From Hydrogenophaga sp. (GTDB lineage Bacteria; Pseudomonadota; Gammaproteobacteria; Burkholderiales; Burkholderiaceae_C), in the NCBI RefSeq assembly GCF_018780075.1, contig NZ_JADMKB010000034.1:1-64000 (forward strand): a stretch of 64,000 nucleotides of DNA, in the 5' to 3' direction. Shown here one piece after another: positions 15,959 to 25,070 of this stretch. A program made the position numbers and the translations under genes. Every line of letters begins with the position of its first letter. Positions within the stretch are counted from its first letter, which is position 1. The notes beneath the pieces were generated by a model. That model was given only the letters and a program-made list of their open reading frames with translations. It searched no databases and was not told the origin of the DNA.

Positions 15959-17014
15959 TCAGCCGCGCGCGTCGAACGCCATGATCGAGCGAGCCACCTG
16001 ACTCAGCGGCAGCACATCGTCCACCCCGCCCAGCGCCACCGCTTCCTTGGGCATGCCGTAGACCACGCAGCTGGCCTCGTCCTGCGCCAGGGTGCGGGCA
16101 CCCTTGTCGTGCAGCGCCTTCATGCCGCGCGCGCCGTCGTCGCCCATGCCGGTGAGGATGATGGCCAGCGCATCGCGCCCCGCGCAGTCGGCGGCCGAGC
16201 GGAACAGCACATCGACCGAGGGTTTGTGGCGGTTCACCGGCGGACCGTCGGCCACCACGGCGAAGTACTGGCCCGCGGCCTTGCGCAGCTGCATGTGGCG
16301 CCCGCCGGGCGCGATCAGCACCAGACCGCGCTCCAGCCGGTCGCCATCGCGCGCCTCGCGCACGTTCATCGCGCACAGGCCGTCCAGCCGCTGCGCATAC
16401 ATCGCGGTGAATTTCTCGGGCATGTGAAGCACCACGGCGATGCCGGGGCTGTCGCCGGGCAACGCGGTCAGCACCGATTCGATGGCCTGCGTGCCGCCGG
16501 TGGAGGCACCGAGCACGATGGGCTTGTTGACCGAGAGCGCGTGCAGGCCCGCCACGGGCGGGCGCGAGACGGCGGCGGCCGGCGAGCGCTCGGCGGGCGC
16601 GGCCGCACGGCGCGGCCGCGAGCGCGCCGCGGTCTTGAGCGTCTGCAGCAGCTCGCGCCGCGACTCTTCGAGGAACTGCTTGAGCCCCAGGCGCGGCTTG
16701 GCCACCACGGCCACCGCGCCGGCGGCCAGCGCGTCCAGCGCCATGCGGCTGCCGTCGGTGGTGAGCGTCGAGCAGATCACGGTCGGAATCGGGGCCTCCT
16801 CCATGATCTGGCGCAGGAAGGTCAGCCCGTCCATGCCGGGCATCTCGATGTCCAGCAGCAGCACGTCGGGCCGGTTCTTGCGGATGGCGAGACCGGCGAT
16901 CAGCGGGTTGGGCGCACTGCCCACGAGTTCGATGGCGGCATCGTCCTTGATCAGGTGCATCAGCGTCTGCCGCACCACCGCCGAGTCGTCCACCACATAG
17001 ACTTTGATGTTCAT
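15959..17014 (-). CDS. cheB: chemotaxis protein-glutamate methylesterase CheB
   Basis: A 351-residue CheB. It removes methyl groups from chemoreceptor glutamates when phosphorylated by CheA. The receiver domain (about residues 1-125) carries the phosphoacceptor in VLLLDIEMPGMDG. A linker of about 35 residues leads to the methylesterase domain with catalytic Ser (LGASTGGTQAIE), His (VLHMPEKFT) and Asp (LTGMGDDGARGM). It is the last gene of the nine-gene chemotaxis operon, 9 bases after cheD. Confidence 0.96.
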   Translation of the reverse strand: MNIKVYVVDDSAVVRQTLMHLIKDDAAIELVGSAPNPLIAGLAIRKNRPDVLLLDIEMPGMDGLTFLRQIMEEAPIPTVICSTLTTDGSRMALDALAAGAVAVVAKPRLGLKQFLEESRRELLQTLKTAARSRPRRAAAPAERSPAAAVSRPPVAGLHALSVNKPIVLGASTGGTQAIESVLTALPGDSPGIAVVLHMPEKFTAMYAQRLDGLCAMNVREARDGDRLERGLVLIAPGGRHMQLRKAAGQYFAVVADGPPVNRHKPSVDVLFRSAADCAGRDALAIILTGMGDDGARGMKALHDKGARTLAQDEASCVVYGMPKEAVALGGVDDVLPLSQVARSIMAFDARG

Positions 17015-17023
17015 GAGTCGCTT

Positions 17024-17542
17024 TCAGACCGGCACCTGACGGACCTCGGGCGCGGCTGCGCCCACCGTCCAGCGCAGCCGCCGGTACATCCGTCCCCCCA
17101 GGTCCTGCCCGATCACGCGCACCCCGCGGTCACGCAGCGTGGTCAGCGTCCACAGGGCATTCGCTTCGCCGACGTGCTGCTGGGTGATCAGGCCCGGAAA
17201 CATGTTGCCGCCGCCATACACATAGGCCTCGCAAAGGCGCAGGCTGATGCCACGCGCCAGCAGCAGCCGGTCCATCGCCTCGACGGCCACCGAGCCGTAG
17301 GAGGTGCTGGATTTTTCATGCGAGAGCGGCGGCTTGCTGTGCACGATGTGACACATCACACCGATGGTGCGGCGCGGGTCGGTGAGGATGACGGCCACGC
17401 AGGACCCGAGCAGGGTGTGGAGCACCTCGCCCCGCTCGGCGCAGGCCACGTCGCCCGGGTGCAGGGTGCGCACGGCATCGGGCGCCGGTCGCGTCATCGG
17501 CGCGGTCAGCACACTGCCGGACAGCGTGGCGTCGAATTTCAT
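17024..17542 (-). CDS. cheD: chemoreceptor glutamine deamidase CheD
   Basis: A 172-residue CheD, which deamidates specific glutamines in chemoreceptors and may modulate CheA. The catalytic Cys48 (TLLGSCVAVIL) and His65 (VMCHIVHSK) keep the 17-residue spacing of characterised CheD. ATG 17542 was chosen because the preceding cheR stop overlaps it by 4 bases. It lies between cheR and cheB, the common order. Confidence 0.94.
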   Translation of the reverse strand: MKFDATLSGSVLTAPMTRPAPDAVRTLHPGDVACAERGEVLHTLLGSCVAVILTDPRRTIGVMCHIVHSKPPLSHEKSSTSYGSVAVEAMDRLLLARGISLRLCEAYVYGGGNMFPGLITQQHVGEANALWTLTTLRDRGVRVIGQDLGGRMYRRLRWTVGAAAPEVRQVPV

Positions 17543-18351
17543 GCGTCCAGCTTGCGAAAGGCACCCGGGGCCATGACCTGCAGCGGCGTCCGGCAGGGCA
17601 CACGGCCTTCGGCGGTGCCGATGAAGAACAGCCCGCCCGGGCGCAGCTGCGCCAGCACACGGTCGACCACCGCGATCTTGGTGGGCGGGTCGAAATAGAT
17701 CAGCACATTGCGCAGGAACACCACATCGAAAGGGCCCAGGCCGGTGATCGGCTGGCACAGGTTGACCTGGCCGAACCGCACGTGCCCGCGCAGCGGGTCC
17801 TTCATCTGGACCAGCCCCTCGGCATCCCCTTCGCCGCGCAGGCAGTGGCGCTTGAGGCGTTCGGGCGACACATGGCGCAGCCGGTCTTCGGGGTAGATGC
17901 CCTGGGCCGCGCTGCGCAACACGCGGTCGCTGATGTCGGTGCCGAGGATGCTCCAGGCCGCGCCCACATGGCCCCTGGCCTGCAGGTCGGCCAGCAACAT
18001 GGCGGTGCTGTAGGCCTCGTCGCCGAACGAAGAGGCCGCGCTCCAGACCGCCAGCGACTGCGGCCGGGTGGCGACCAGTTCGCGCTCCAGCAGATCAAAG
18101 TGCGCCGGCTCGCGGAAAAAGTAGGTTTCGTTGGTGGTGAGCAGGTCGATCGCGACCTGCAGTTCGCCCTGGTCGTCGTCGCCGGCGATCAGGGCGGCGT
18201 AGGCCTCGTAGCCCGCCAAGCCCAGGCGCTGGATGCGCGGCGCCAGGCGCGACGACACCAGCGGGCGCTTGGACTCGGAGAACGACAGACCACAGACCTC
18301 GTACATCAGGCCCGTGATCTGGCGGTAGCTGCGATCACACAGCGGGTTCAT
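17539..18351 (-). CDS. cheR: chemotaxis protein methyltransferase CheR
   Basis: A 270-residue SAM-dependent O-methyltransferase that methylates receptor glutamates. The N-terminal helical domain spans about residues 1-80. The Rossmann domain has TNETYFFREPAHF and SAASSFGDEAYS; the latter reads SAASSFGDEA where other CheR have S-C-G-E-E, a slight variation in the SAM-binding loop. The C-terminal part has VVFLRNVLIYFD, the usual RNVLIYF motif. ATG 18351 (MNPLCDRSY) sits 34 bases after cheW. Confidence 0.95.
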   Translation of the reverse strand: MNPLCDRSYRQITGLMYEVCGLSFSESKRPLVSSRLAPRIQRLGLAGYEAYAALIAGDDDQGELQVAIDLLTTNETYFFREPAHFDLLERELVATRPQSLAVWSAASSFGDEAYSTAMLLADLQARGHVGAAWSILGTDISDRVLRSAAQGIYPEDRLRHVSPERLKRHCLRGEGDAEGLVQMKDPLRGHVRFGQVNLCQPITGLGPFDVVFLRNVLIYFDPPTKIAVVDRVLAQLRPGGLFFIGTAEGRVPCRTPLQVMAPGAFRKLDA

Positions 18352-18385
18352 GGACGTGCTTTCGATCCCGGTCCCGGCGCTGCGC

Positions 18386-18895
18386 TCATGCCGCTTCCGT
18401 CTGCTGGGCGGCCTCGCAGAGTTGCGCCATCTCGCTGATGTCGAAGGCCTTGTCCGGGTCCAGGATGATGACGAAGCGCGCGGCGAGTTTGCCCATGCCC
18501 AGGATGAAGTCGCGCCGCACGGCCGAGCCAAAACTCGGCGGCGGCTCGATCTGGTCGGCCGGGATCTCGATCACTTCACTGACCGCATCGACCAGCAGGC
18601 CGAGCTCGATCCGCTCGCCCTCGCGCACCGCGTCGAAGATGACGATGCAGGTCTTCTTGCCGATCTGTGCGGCCGCGTGGCCGAAGCGCGCGTGCAGATC
18701 GATCACCGGCACCACGGCACCGCGCAGGTTGATCACCCCGCGCACAAAGTCGGGCATGAGCGGCACGGTGGTCATGGGACCGACCTGGATGATCTCGCGC
18801 ACGGTGCGGATGTCCATCGCGAAGACCTCCTTGCCGAGCAGAAAGGTCAGGAACTGGGCGGCGCCCTCGGCGACCTCGGTTTTCTGGGTGGCCAT
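18386..18895 (-). CDS. cheW: chemotaxis coupling protein CheW
   Basis: A 169-residue CheW linking receptors to CheA. The SH3-like double barrel is recognised from FLTFLLGKEVFAMDIRTVRE, VRGVINLRGAVVPVIDL and GLLVDAVSEVIEI. The C-terminal tail (KAFDISEMAQLCEAAQQ) is slightly longer than average. It lies 12 bases after the large chemoreceptor gene in the operon. Confidence 0.95.
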   Translation of the reverse strand: MATQKTEVAEGAAQFLTFLLGKEVFAMDIRTVREIIQVGPMTTVPLMPDFVRGVINLRGAVVPVIDLHARFGHAAAQIGKKTCIVIFDAVREGERIELGLLVDAVSEVIEIPADQIEPPPSFGSAVRRDFILGMGKLAARFVIILDPDKAFDISEMAQLCEAAQQTEAA

Positions 18896-18907
18896 GGATC
18901 GCTCCGG

Positions 18908-21064
18908 TCAGTACGGGCGGAAGTTGCCGGTGCCGGTGCGCGGCACCGGTGCACCTGCCACCGCGGCCATGCGCAGGTTCGACCCCGCCCCCTTGCGGCG
19001 CTGCACCGGCTCGGGAGCGCCCCTGTGCCCCACCGCCTCGTGGTCGTCGGAGCCGAAGAAGGCCACCGCCTGCTGCAGCTGCTCGGCCTGGCCGGACAGC
19101 TCTTCGGAGGTGGCGGCCAGCTCTTCGGAGGCCGAGGCGTTCTGCTGCGTGGCCTTGCTGAGCTGGCCCATGGCGCCACCGATCTGCGTGACGGTCTGGC
19201 TCTGCTCGCTGGACGCTGCGGCGATTTCCTGCACCAGCTCGGAGGTGCGCTGGATCGACGGCACGATCTCACCCAGCAGCCGGCCCGCCCGCTCGGCCGT
19301 GTCCACGCTGTTGCCGGCGAGGTCGCCGATCTCCTTGGCCGCTTCCTGGCTGCGTTCGGCCAGCTTGCGCACTTCGGCGGCCACCACGGCAAAGCCCTTG
19401 CCGTGCTCGCCGGCGCGCGCCGCTTCGATGGCGGCATTGAGCGCCAGCAGGTTGGTCTGGTAGGCGATGTCGTCGACGATGCTGATCTTGGCGGCGATCT
19501 GCTTCATCGCCTGCACGGTCTGGGTGACGGCCTGGCCACCGTCGCCGGCTTCCTTGCTGGCCTTGGTGGCCATGCTGTCGGTCACGCGGGCGTTGTCGCT
19601 GTTCTGCGAGATCGAGGCCGACATCAGTTCGATCGAGGCGGTGCTCTCCTCGACCGACGACGCCTGCTCGCTGGCGGCCTGCGACAGGCTCTGCGCCGTG
19701 GCGCTGACCTGGTTGGCCGCGCCGGTCAGCGCGTCGGCGGCGGAGCGCACCTCATCGATGATGCCCGCGAGCTTCTCGCAGCTGGCGTTGGCGTCCTGCT
19801 TGACCTGGTCGAAGGTGCCCGCGGCCTGTCGCACGATGCGCTGCGTCAGGTCGCCGTTGGCCAGGCCCGAGAACACACGGCCCACGTCGTCCACGATCGC
19901 GGCCAGCGTTTCGCTGGTGGCGTTGGCATCGTCCTTGACCTGGCCAAAGGTGCCGGTGTAGTCGCGGGTGATGCGTTGCGTCAGGTCGCCGTTGGCCAGC
20001 GCGCCGAACACGCGCCCCACGTCTTCAAAAATCACCGAGGTGGTTTCCATCAGACCGTTGACGCCTTCGCACAGCACGGCGATGGGGCCTGACTTGCCGT
20101 CCATGGGAATGCGCCGGGACAGGTCGCCGTTGCGCGCGGCCGTGGCCACCTGCTGGGCCTGTTCGACGGCGTTCTCCAGCATGGCCTTGGCCTTGACCTG
20201 CTCGGTGACCTCGGTGGCGATCTTGACGATCTTCACGACGCGCCCCATCTCGTCGTTGACCGGCGCGTAGACGGCCTGGATCCAGACCTCCTGCCCGGTC
20301 TTGGTGACGCGCCGGAACACGTCGGACTGCGGCTTGCCGTCGGCCAGGTCGCGCCAGAACTGGGCGTAGGCCGGCGAAGTCACCTGCGCCGGATCGACGA
20401 ACAAGCGGTGGTGCTGGCCCACCACCTCGTCAGCGCGGTAGCCCATCACCTGCAGGAAGTTCCGGTTGGCGTTGAGCACATGGCCACCCAGGTCGAACTC
20501 GATGTAGGCGTAGGAGTTGTCGATGGCGGCCAGGATGCCGCGTGCGTTCTGGCGCTCGATCTCGGTCGTGGTGATGTCGTAGCGCACCCCGAGGTACTTC
20601 ATCGGCTTGCCGTTCTCACCCAGGATCGGTGCGATCACCGCGTCGACGTAGTACGGCGTGCCGTCCTTGGCGCGGTTCTTGATGAGCCCGCGGAACATCT
20701 GCCCGCGGCCGATGGTCGACCACATCTGCTTGAACACGTCCTTGGACATGTCGGGGTGCCGCGTGGTGTTGTGCGGCTGGCCGATCAGTTCCTCGCGCGA
20801 GAACTTGGACACCTCGATGAACTTCTCGTTGATCGAAAGGATGTCGCCCTTCTTGTCGGCCTCCGAGACGATGCTGGTCTCGTTCATGATGTCCGTGCGC
20901 ACCTTGAGCTCGGCCTCCACAGCGTCCAGCCGCGCCCGCAGTTCGGCCAGGGAGGCCTCGGCTTCGGTGCGTGCGCGCGACTGCTGCTCCAGCTCGTCGT
21001 TGAGGCGTTCCAGCTCGGAGCCGGCAAAGACACGGGCGGCCCAGGAGGGGGTGTTCGGGTTCAT
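18908..21064 (-). CDS. cytoplasmic PAS-PAS chemoreceptor with tandem HAMP-like repeats
   Basis: A 718-residue methyl-accepting chemotaxis protein. It has an N-terminal coiled coil (about residues 15-60), two PAS domains (about 65-180 and 185-300; [16 protein letters not shown] closes the first), three HAMP-like segments with the recurring (A/S)xGDL(S/T)(R/Q)RI theme (about 310-460) and the MA signalling hairpin with tip [20 protein letters not shown]-type sequence. No transmembrane helix is visible, so it is probably cytosolic and senses an internal signal, as Aer-like or redox receptors do. ATG 21064 was preferred over 21073 because AAGGA stands 8 bases before it but abuts the earlier ATG. 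Confidence 0.92.
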   Translation of the reverse strand: MNPNTPSWAARVFAGSELERLNDELEQQSRARTEAEASLAELRARLDAVEAELKVRTDIMNETSIVSEADKKGDILSINEKFIEVSKFSREELIGQPHNTTRHPDMSKDVFKQMWSTIGRGQMFRGLIKNRAKDGTPYYVDAVIAPILGENGKPMKYLGVRYDITTTEIERQNARGILAAIDNSYAYIEFDLGGHVLNANRNFLQVMGYRADEVVGQHHRLFVDPAQVTSPAYAQFWRDLADGKPQSDVFRRVTKTGQEVWIQAVYAPVNDEMGRVVKIVKIATEVTEQVKAKAMLENAVEQAQQVATAARNGDLSRRIPMDGKSGPIAVLCEGVNGLMETTSVIFEDVGRVFGALANGDLTQRITRDYTGTFGQVKDDANATSETLAAIVDDVGRVFSGLANGDLTQRIVRQAAGTFDQVKQDANASCEKLAGIIDEVRSAADALTGAANQVSATAQSLSQAASEQASSVEESTASIELMSASISQNSDNARVTDSMATKASKEAGDGGQAVTQTVQAMKQIAAKISIVDDIAYQTNLLALNAAIEAARAGEHGKGFAVVAAEVRKLAERSQEAAKEIGDLAGNSVDTAERAGRLLGEIVPSIQRTSELVQEIAAASSEQSQTVTQIGGAMGQLSKATQQNASASEELAATSEELSGQAEQLQQAVAFFGSDDHEAVGHRGAPEPVQRRKGAGSNLRMAAVAGAPVPRTGTGNFRPY

Positions 21065-21076
21065 GGAGCTCATCCT

Positions 21077-23167
21077 TCAAAAAGTGGATTGTTCGGCTGG
21101 GTTGGAACCAGGGCAGGAGACGCGACGAGGTCGGCGTTGGGGATCGGGCGGCTGGATCGCCAGCTGGCTCAGAGACGCCACGTCGAAAATGAGGGCCACG
21201 TCGCCGTTGCCCAGGATCGAGGAACCGGACATGCCGCGCAGGCTGCGGAACATGCGGCCCAGCGGCTTGATCACGGTCTGGTGCTGGCCGAGCAGCTGGT
21301 CCACGAGCACGCCAAAGCGATGGCCGCCGGACTGGATGACGACCACGCTCACGCGCTCGGGCTCGAGCGAATCGAGCGCATACAGGGTGCGCAGGCTCAC
21401 CACCGGCAGCACCTGGCCGCGCAGTTCGACCACACCGCGTCCGCTGGCGTCCATGCCGGTGGTGGTGGAGCGGTTTTCGATCACCTCGACCACCGCGTCG
21501 AGCGGGAAGATGAAACGGGAGGCGCCCACGCCGACCAGGAAGCCGTCGATGATGGCCAGGGTCAGCGGCAGGCGGATCTCGATGGTGGAGCCCTGTCCTT
21601 CCTCGCTGCTGAGCTGCACCGAGCCGCGCAGGGCTTCGATGTTGCGGCGCACGACGTCCATCCCGACGCCACGGCCACTGAGGTTGGTGACCTTCTCGGC
21701 GGTGGAGAAGCCGGGCGCGAAGATCAGCTTGAGGATGTCGGCGTCCGGCGGCACCACCCCGTCCTCCAGCAGGCCGCGCTCCCAGGCGCGGGCCAGCACC
21801 TTGTCGCGCCGCACGCCGCGGCCGTCGTCGGTGATGCGGATCAGGATGCTGCCGGACTCGTGGCAGGCCGAGAGGATGAGCCGGCCCTGCGCCGGCTTGC
21901 CGGCGGCGATGCGCTGCTCGGGCGTCTCCAGCCCGTGGTCCAGACCGTTGCGCACCAGGTGCATCAGCGGGTCGGCGATGCGCTCGACCACCGACTTGTC
22001 CAGTTCGGTGTCGCCACCGACGATCTCCAGCTGCACGTCCTTGCCCAGCTCGGCCGCGGTGTCGCGCACCACGCGCCGGAAGCGCGAGAAGGTTTCGCCG
22101 ATGGGCACCATGCGCAGCTGCAGCGTGCCGTTGCGGATTTCTTCGATCAGGCGGCTGATCTGGTCGTTGGCCTCGATCAGCGAGCCCTGGCGCGACTGGC
22201 GCGCCAGCAGCGAGGCGCCGGCGCCCGCAATCACCAGCTCGCCCAGCAGGTTGATCACGGCATCGAGCCGGTCGGCCTGCACACGGATGAAGCGCTGGTC
22301 CTCACCGCCCTCGCGTGCCTTGGCGGCGCCCGTTGCGGGCCTGCTGGCTGGTGCTGCGCCGCGCACGGCGGGCGCGGGGTCGGTGCCCTCGGGGGTTGAC
22401 CGGCTCCCACCTGCGGCCGGTGCCGGCGGGGTGATCTGCAGCGTGACGTCGTCGCGCACGAAGCTGAACGCGGCCTCGATCGCCGCGTGGTCGGCGGAGG
22501 TCTCGAGGTCGAAACAGAAGCTCAGGTGGCAGCTTTCGGGATCGATGGCGTCGACCCCGGGCACGGCCGAGGTGTCGCAGGCGATGCGGGTGATGGTGCC
22601 CAGGCTGCGCACGTAGTTGAGGATGGCCAGCGGGTCCATGCCGTTGCGGAAGGTGTCGGCGTGGAAGGCCACGCTCACCGTCCAGGCACCGCCCGCGGGG
22701 TCTGTGGCGGCGTTCGACGGCCCCTGCGGTGTGGCCGGAGACGGTCGGGGCGTGTCGCCGCTGAAGGCCTGCAGCCGCTCTTCCAGGTCGGCGCGCTGCG
22801 CCGCCTCGTCGTCGCCGACAGGCGCCTGCGACTGGGCCTGGCGGATCAGGAAGCGGATCTGGTCGTTGCACTGCAGCAGCAGCGTGCCCATGTCGGGTGT
22901 GAAGGCCACCGCGCCATCGCGCAGCCGGTCCAGCAGGGTTTCGACGTGGTGGGTGAAGGCGACCACTTCGTCCAGGCCGAAGATGCCGGCCGAGCCCTTG
23001 ACCGTGTGTGCGCAGCGGAACAGCGCGCCCAGCAGCTCCGCATTGTCCGGCTGGTCCTCCAGCTCCAGCAGCAGCAGCTCGATCGATTCGAGCTGCTCGT
23101 CGGACTCGCTGACGAAGGCCGGCAGGGCCTCGGTGATGAAGCTCTGGTCGTTGTCGTGCTGGCTCAT
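21077..23167 (-). CDS. cheA: chemotaxis histidine kinase CheA
   Basis: A 696-residue CheA. The P1 HPt domain holds the phosphorylated His54 (FRCAHTVKGSAG). A variable region of about 130 residues follows, containing a second globular part (VSVAFHADTFRNGMDPLAI) and Pro/Ala linkers. Then come the P3 dimer domain, the P4 ATPase (PLMHLVRNGLDHGLE; DDGRGVRRDKV; GRGVGMDVVRRNIEAL) and a C-terminal CheW-like P5 domain (VVELRGQVLPVVSL). It should phosphorylate the adjacent CheY and CheB. ATG 23167 overlaps the STAS gene stop by 4 bases. Confidence 0.95.
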   Translation of the reverse strand: MSQHDNDQSFITEALPAFVSESDEQLESIELLLLELEDQPDNAELLGALFRCAHTVKGSAGIFGLDEVVAFTHHVETLLDRLRDGAVAFTPDMGTLLLQCNDQIRFLIRQAQSQAPVGDDEAAQRADLEERLQAFSGDTPRPSPATPQGPSNAATDPAGGAWTVSVAFHADTFRNGMDPLAILNYVRSLGTITRIACDTSAVPGVDAIDPESCHLSFCFDLETSADHAAIEAAFSFVRDDVTLQITPPAPAAGGSRSTPEGTDPAPAVRGAAPASRPATGAAKAREGGEDQRFIRVQADRLDAVINLLGELVIAGAGASLLARQSRQGSLIEANDQISRLIEEIRNGTLQLRMVPIGETFSRFRRVVRDTAAELGKDVQLEIVGGDTELDKSVVERIADPLMHLVRNGLDHGLETPEQRIAAGKPAQGRLILSACHESGSILIRITDDGRGVRRDKVLARAWERGLLEDGVVPPDADILKLIFAPGFSTAEKVTNLSGRGVGMDVVRRNIEALRGSVQLSSEEGQGSTIEIRLPLTLAIIDGFLVGVGASRFIFPLDAVVEVIENRSTTTGMDASGRGVVELRGQVLPVVSLRTLYALDSLEPERVSVVVIQSGGHRFGVLVDQLLGQHQTVIKPLGRMFRSLRGMSGSSILGNGDVALIFDVASLSQLAIQPPDPQRRPRRVSCPGSNPAEQSTF

Positions 23168-23484
23168 GAGGTCGCTCCAGGTGCGGTGCGGGTCGACAGC
23201 CAGTCCGTCAGCCCCAGGGCGGCGCAGGCGTCCGCCAGCGGGGTGCTCGGCCGCAGCAGCCGCAGCGCCAGCGACCGGGCGTCCAGGGAACGCGCCAGCG
23301 ACACCAGCAGCTGCACACCGGCGGCGTCGACCTGGTCGACGGACGAGGCCTCCAGCGCCCATCCGTCGTCGGCATCGGGCGCTGTGCCTGCGGCGGTATC
23401 GGCCAGCCAGGCCAGGCACAAGCCGCGCAACTCGCCGGCGGTGTAGATGGTCAGCTCCTGGGGCAGGCTGCGCGGTGCGTCCAT
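23164..23484 (-). CDS. STAS-domain protein of the chemotaxis operon
   Basis: A 106-residue stand-alone STAS (anti-sigma-antagonist-like) domain. At the segment where SpoIIAA-type proteins have DSSG with a phosphorylatable Ser, it reads VDQVDAAGVQLL, so both serines are Ala and regulation by serine phosphorylation is unlikely. It lies between cheY and cheA, overlapping cheA by 4 bases. STAS proteins occur at this place in several chemosensory clusters; a scaffold or modulator role near CheA is inferred. Confidence 0.8.
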   Translation of the reverse strand: MDAPRSLPQELTIYTAGELRGLCLAWLADTAAGTAPDADDGWALEASSVDQVDAAGVQLLVSLARSLDARSLALRLLRPSTPLADACAALGLTDWLSTRTAPGATS

Positions 23485-23494
23485 GTCGTGCCCC

Positions 23495-23866
23495 TCAGGG
23501 AAGAATGAGTTTGGAGACCGCGTCCAGCAGCTGGGGCGGGTTGAAGGGCTTGACGATCCAGGCCTTGGCACCGGCGGCCCGGCCCAGCTCTTTCTTGGCC
23601 TCCTGGCCTTCGGTGGTGAGCATCACCACCGGGGTGAATTTGTGGCGCGGGTGCTTCTTGACTTCGGTCACGAAGGCAATGCCGTCCATCACCGGCATGT
23701 TCACGTCGCTGACGATCAGGTTCACCTTGCCCGCCTTCTCCAGCTGGGCCAGGCCCTCCTTGCCGTCGCCGGCTTCGAGCACGTCGTAGCCAGCGCGGTT
23801 GAGGGCCAGCTTCACCACCATGCGCAGTGAACTGGAGTCGTCGACGATCAGAATGGTCTTGGCCAT
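23495..23866 (-). CDS. cheY: chemotaxis response regulator CheY
   Basis: A 123-residue single receiver domain. The acidic pocket is Asp9/Asp10, the phosphoacceptor Asp54 (LIVSDVNMPVMDG), the switch Thr is in VVMLTTEGQ and the Lys in AWIVKPFN. There is no output domain, so the phosphorylated protein acts by binding a partner, classically the flagellar motor switch, though no flagellar genes are in the window. It sits 13 bases after the short receptor gene and 10 bases before the STAS gene. Confidence 0.95.
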   Translation of the reverse strand: MAKTILIVDDSSSLRMVVKLALNRAGYDVLEAGDGKEGLAQLEKAGKVNLIVSDVNMPVMDGIAFVTEVKKHPRHKFTPVVMLTTEGQEAKKELGRAAGAKAWIVKPFNPPQLLDAVSKLILP

Positions 23867-23879
23867 GGGTGCTCCCGGT

Positions 23880-24929
23880 TCAGAAGAAAGTGGTCTCGCT
23901 GGCGCCACGGGCCGCCTCGGAAGGGGCAACGCCCGCCGTGACCTGGCGCTGTTCGTCGGTGGTGTAGCCGGCCGTCAGCAGCGCGGTCCATTCCTCGGTC
24001 GCCGGCACACTGCCTTGCTCCAGAGCCGTCTGCAGCTGCTGCGCGGCACTCGCCATCGACCCGCTCACCTGGTCAAGGATCTGGTGGACGCGGTCCTGGA
24101 ACTGGAAGGCGATCATGAGTTGCTCGACCAGCGCCTTGACCATCACGCCGCGCTCACGAAACTCCGCGGCGCGCTGATTGAGCCCGCCAACGACACCGTG
24201 CATCTCGGAGATCACCTCGGTCACGATGTCCCCGGAGGCCTGCATCGAACGCTGGTCCTCGTGCACCTGCTGGTCTGCCTCGCGCAGCACGGTGTTCATG
24301 TGCGTGCCAAACCGCCCCACCTGTTCGGTGATGTGCTTGCCGGTGCTGCCCGACTCGTTGGACAGGCGGCGCACCTCGGCCGCCACCACGGCAAACCCGC
24401 GCCCGCTCTCGCCCGCACGCGCCGCTTCGATGGCCGCATTGATTGACAGCAGATTGGTCTGGCGTGCCAGCTTGCCGACGTCCTCGGCCATTTCAGCCAG
24501 ACTCACCGACGAGGCCGCGATGGAGCGCACCGAGCCGTGGATGCGGTCCCTTGATTCAATGAATGCCGCGAAGCCCTGCAGCAGTTCGTTCAGTCGCGTT
24601 TCGCAGCGGGCCAGTGTGCCGGCGCGCTCGTCCATCTCGGTGGCGGTGAAGTCGCCGGGCGTCACGATGGCATCCAGCTCCTGCAGGATGGTGGTAAAGC
24701 CTTCCAGCAGCTTGTGGGTCGCATCCTGCATTTGCTCCTGCGCGGTGCACAGGTGGGCCGACCACAGCTGCACGGCCTGCGTCACCCGCTGAGCCACCTC
24801 CTCTGCCGAGGGGGCCGCAGCGGCCCGCGACGAGGCGGGCATCAGCCAGCTGAAGGGCTGCAGCAGCCAGGCACTCAAACCAGACGGACGCTCCAGCCTG
24901 GACGGCTGGAATCGCAACGGAACGGTCAT
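23880..24929 (-). CDS. short chemoreceptor-like signalling protein
   Basis: A 349-residue protein with an MA (methyl-accepting) signalling region around residues 120-230, including the conserved hairpin tip [18 protein letters not shown] and [13 protein letters not shown]. Only about 110 residues precede it and no sensory domain is recognisable. A stretch near residues 17-35 ([14 protein letters not shown]) is moderately hydrophobic but too short for a sure membrane span. The C-terminal end, ETTFF, does not match the aromatic-x-x-aromatic CheR/CheB tether. It is the first gene of the chemotaxis operon. ATG 24929 was chosen; an upstream in-frame start at 24983 lies in the leader. Confidence 0.85.
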   Translation of the reverse strand: MTVPLRFQPSRLERPSGLSAWLLQPFSWLMPASSRAAAAPSAEEVAQRVTQAVQLWSAHLCTAQEQMQDATHKLLEGFTTILQELDAIVTPGDFTATEMDERAGTLARCETRLNELLQGFAAFIESRDRIHGSVRSIAASSVSLAEMAEDVGKLARQTNLLSINAAIEAARAGESGRGFAVVAAEVRRLSNESGSTGKHITEQVGRFGTHMNTVLREADQQVHEDQRSMQASGDIVTEVISEMHGVVGGLNQRAAEFRERGVMVKALVEQLMIAFQFQDRVHQILDQVSGSMASAAQQLQTALEQGSVPATEEWTALLTAGYTTDEQRQVTAGVAPSEAARGASETTFF

Positions 24930-25032
24930 GTCGGAACCCCACGGCAGTTCAAAGGGTGGGGCTTTCGGAGCCCCTACCGTCACGCTATCGACCGTCCGTC
25001 AAGCGACTTGAGCAAACATAAGCCCATCAATA

Positions 25033-25049
25033 TGAAACAACTTGTTTCA
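25033..25049. promoter_or_regulatory. perfect palindrome upstream of the chemotaxis operon
   Basis: TGAAACAA-C-TTGTTTCA is a perfect inverted repeat with 8-base arms, about 105 bases before the first chemotaxis gene and 22 bases after the stop of the RlmN-like gene. The short loop and lack of a T-run favour an operator over a terminator. The binding protein is unknown. Confidence 0.5.
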
Positions 25050-25070
25050 GAATGGCACAGGGATCGGCGC

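Noticed and set aside
24867-24929. CheR/CheB docking pentapeptide at the C-terminus of the short chemoreceptor (ETTFF)
   Set aside because: The docking motif needs an aromatic at positions 2 and 5; here position 2 is Thr.
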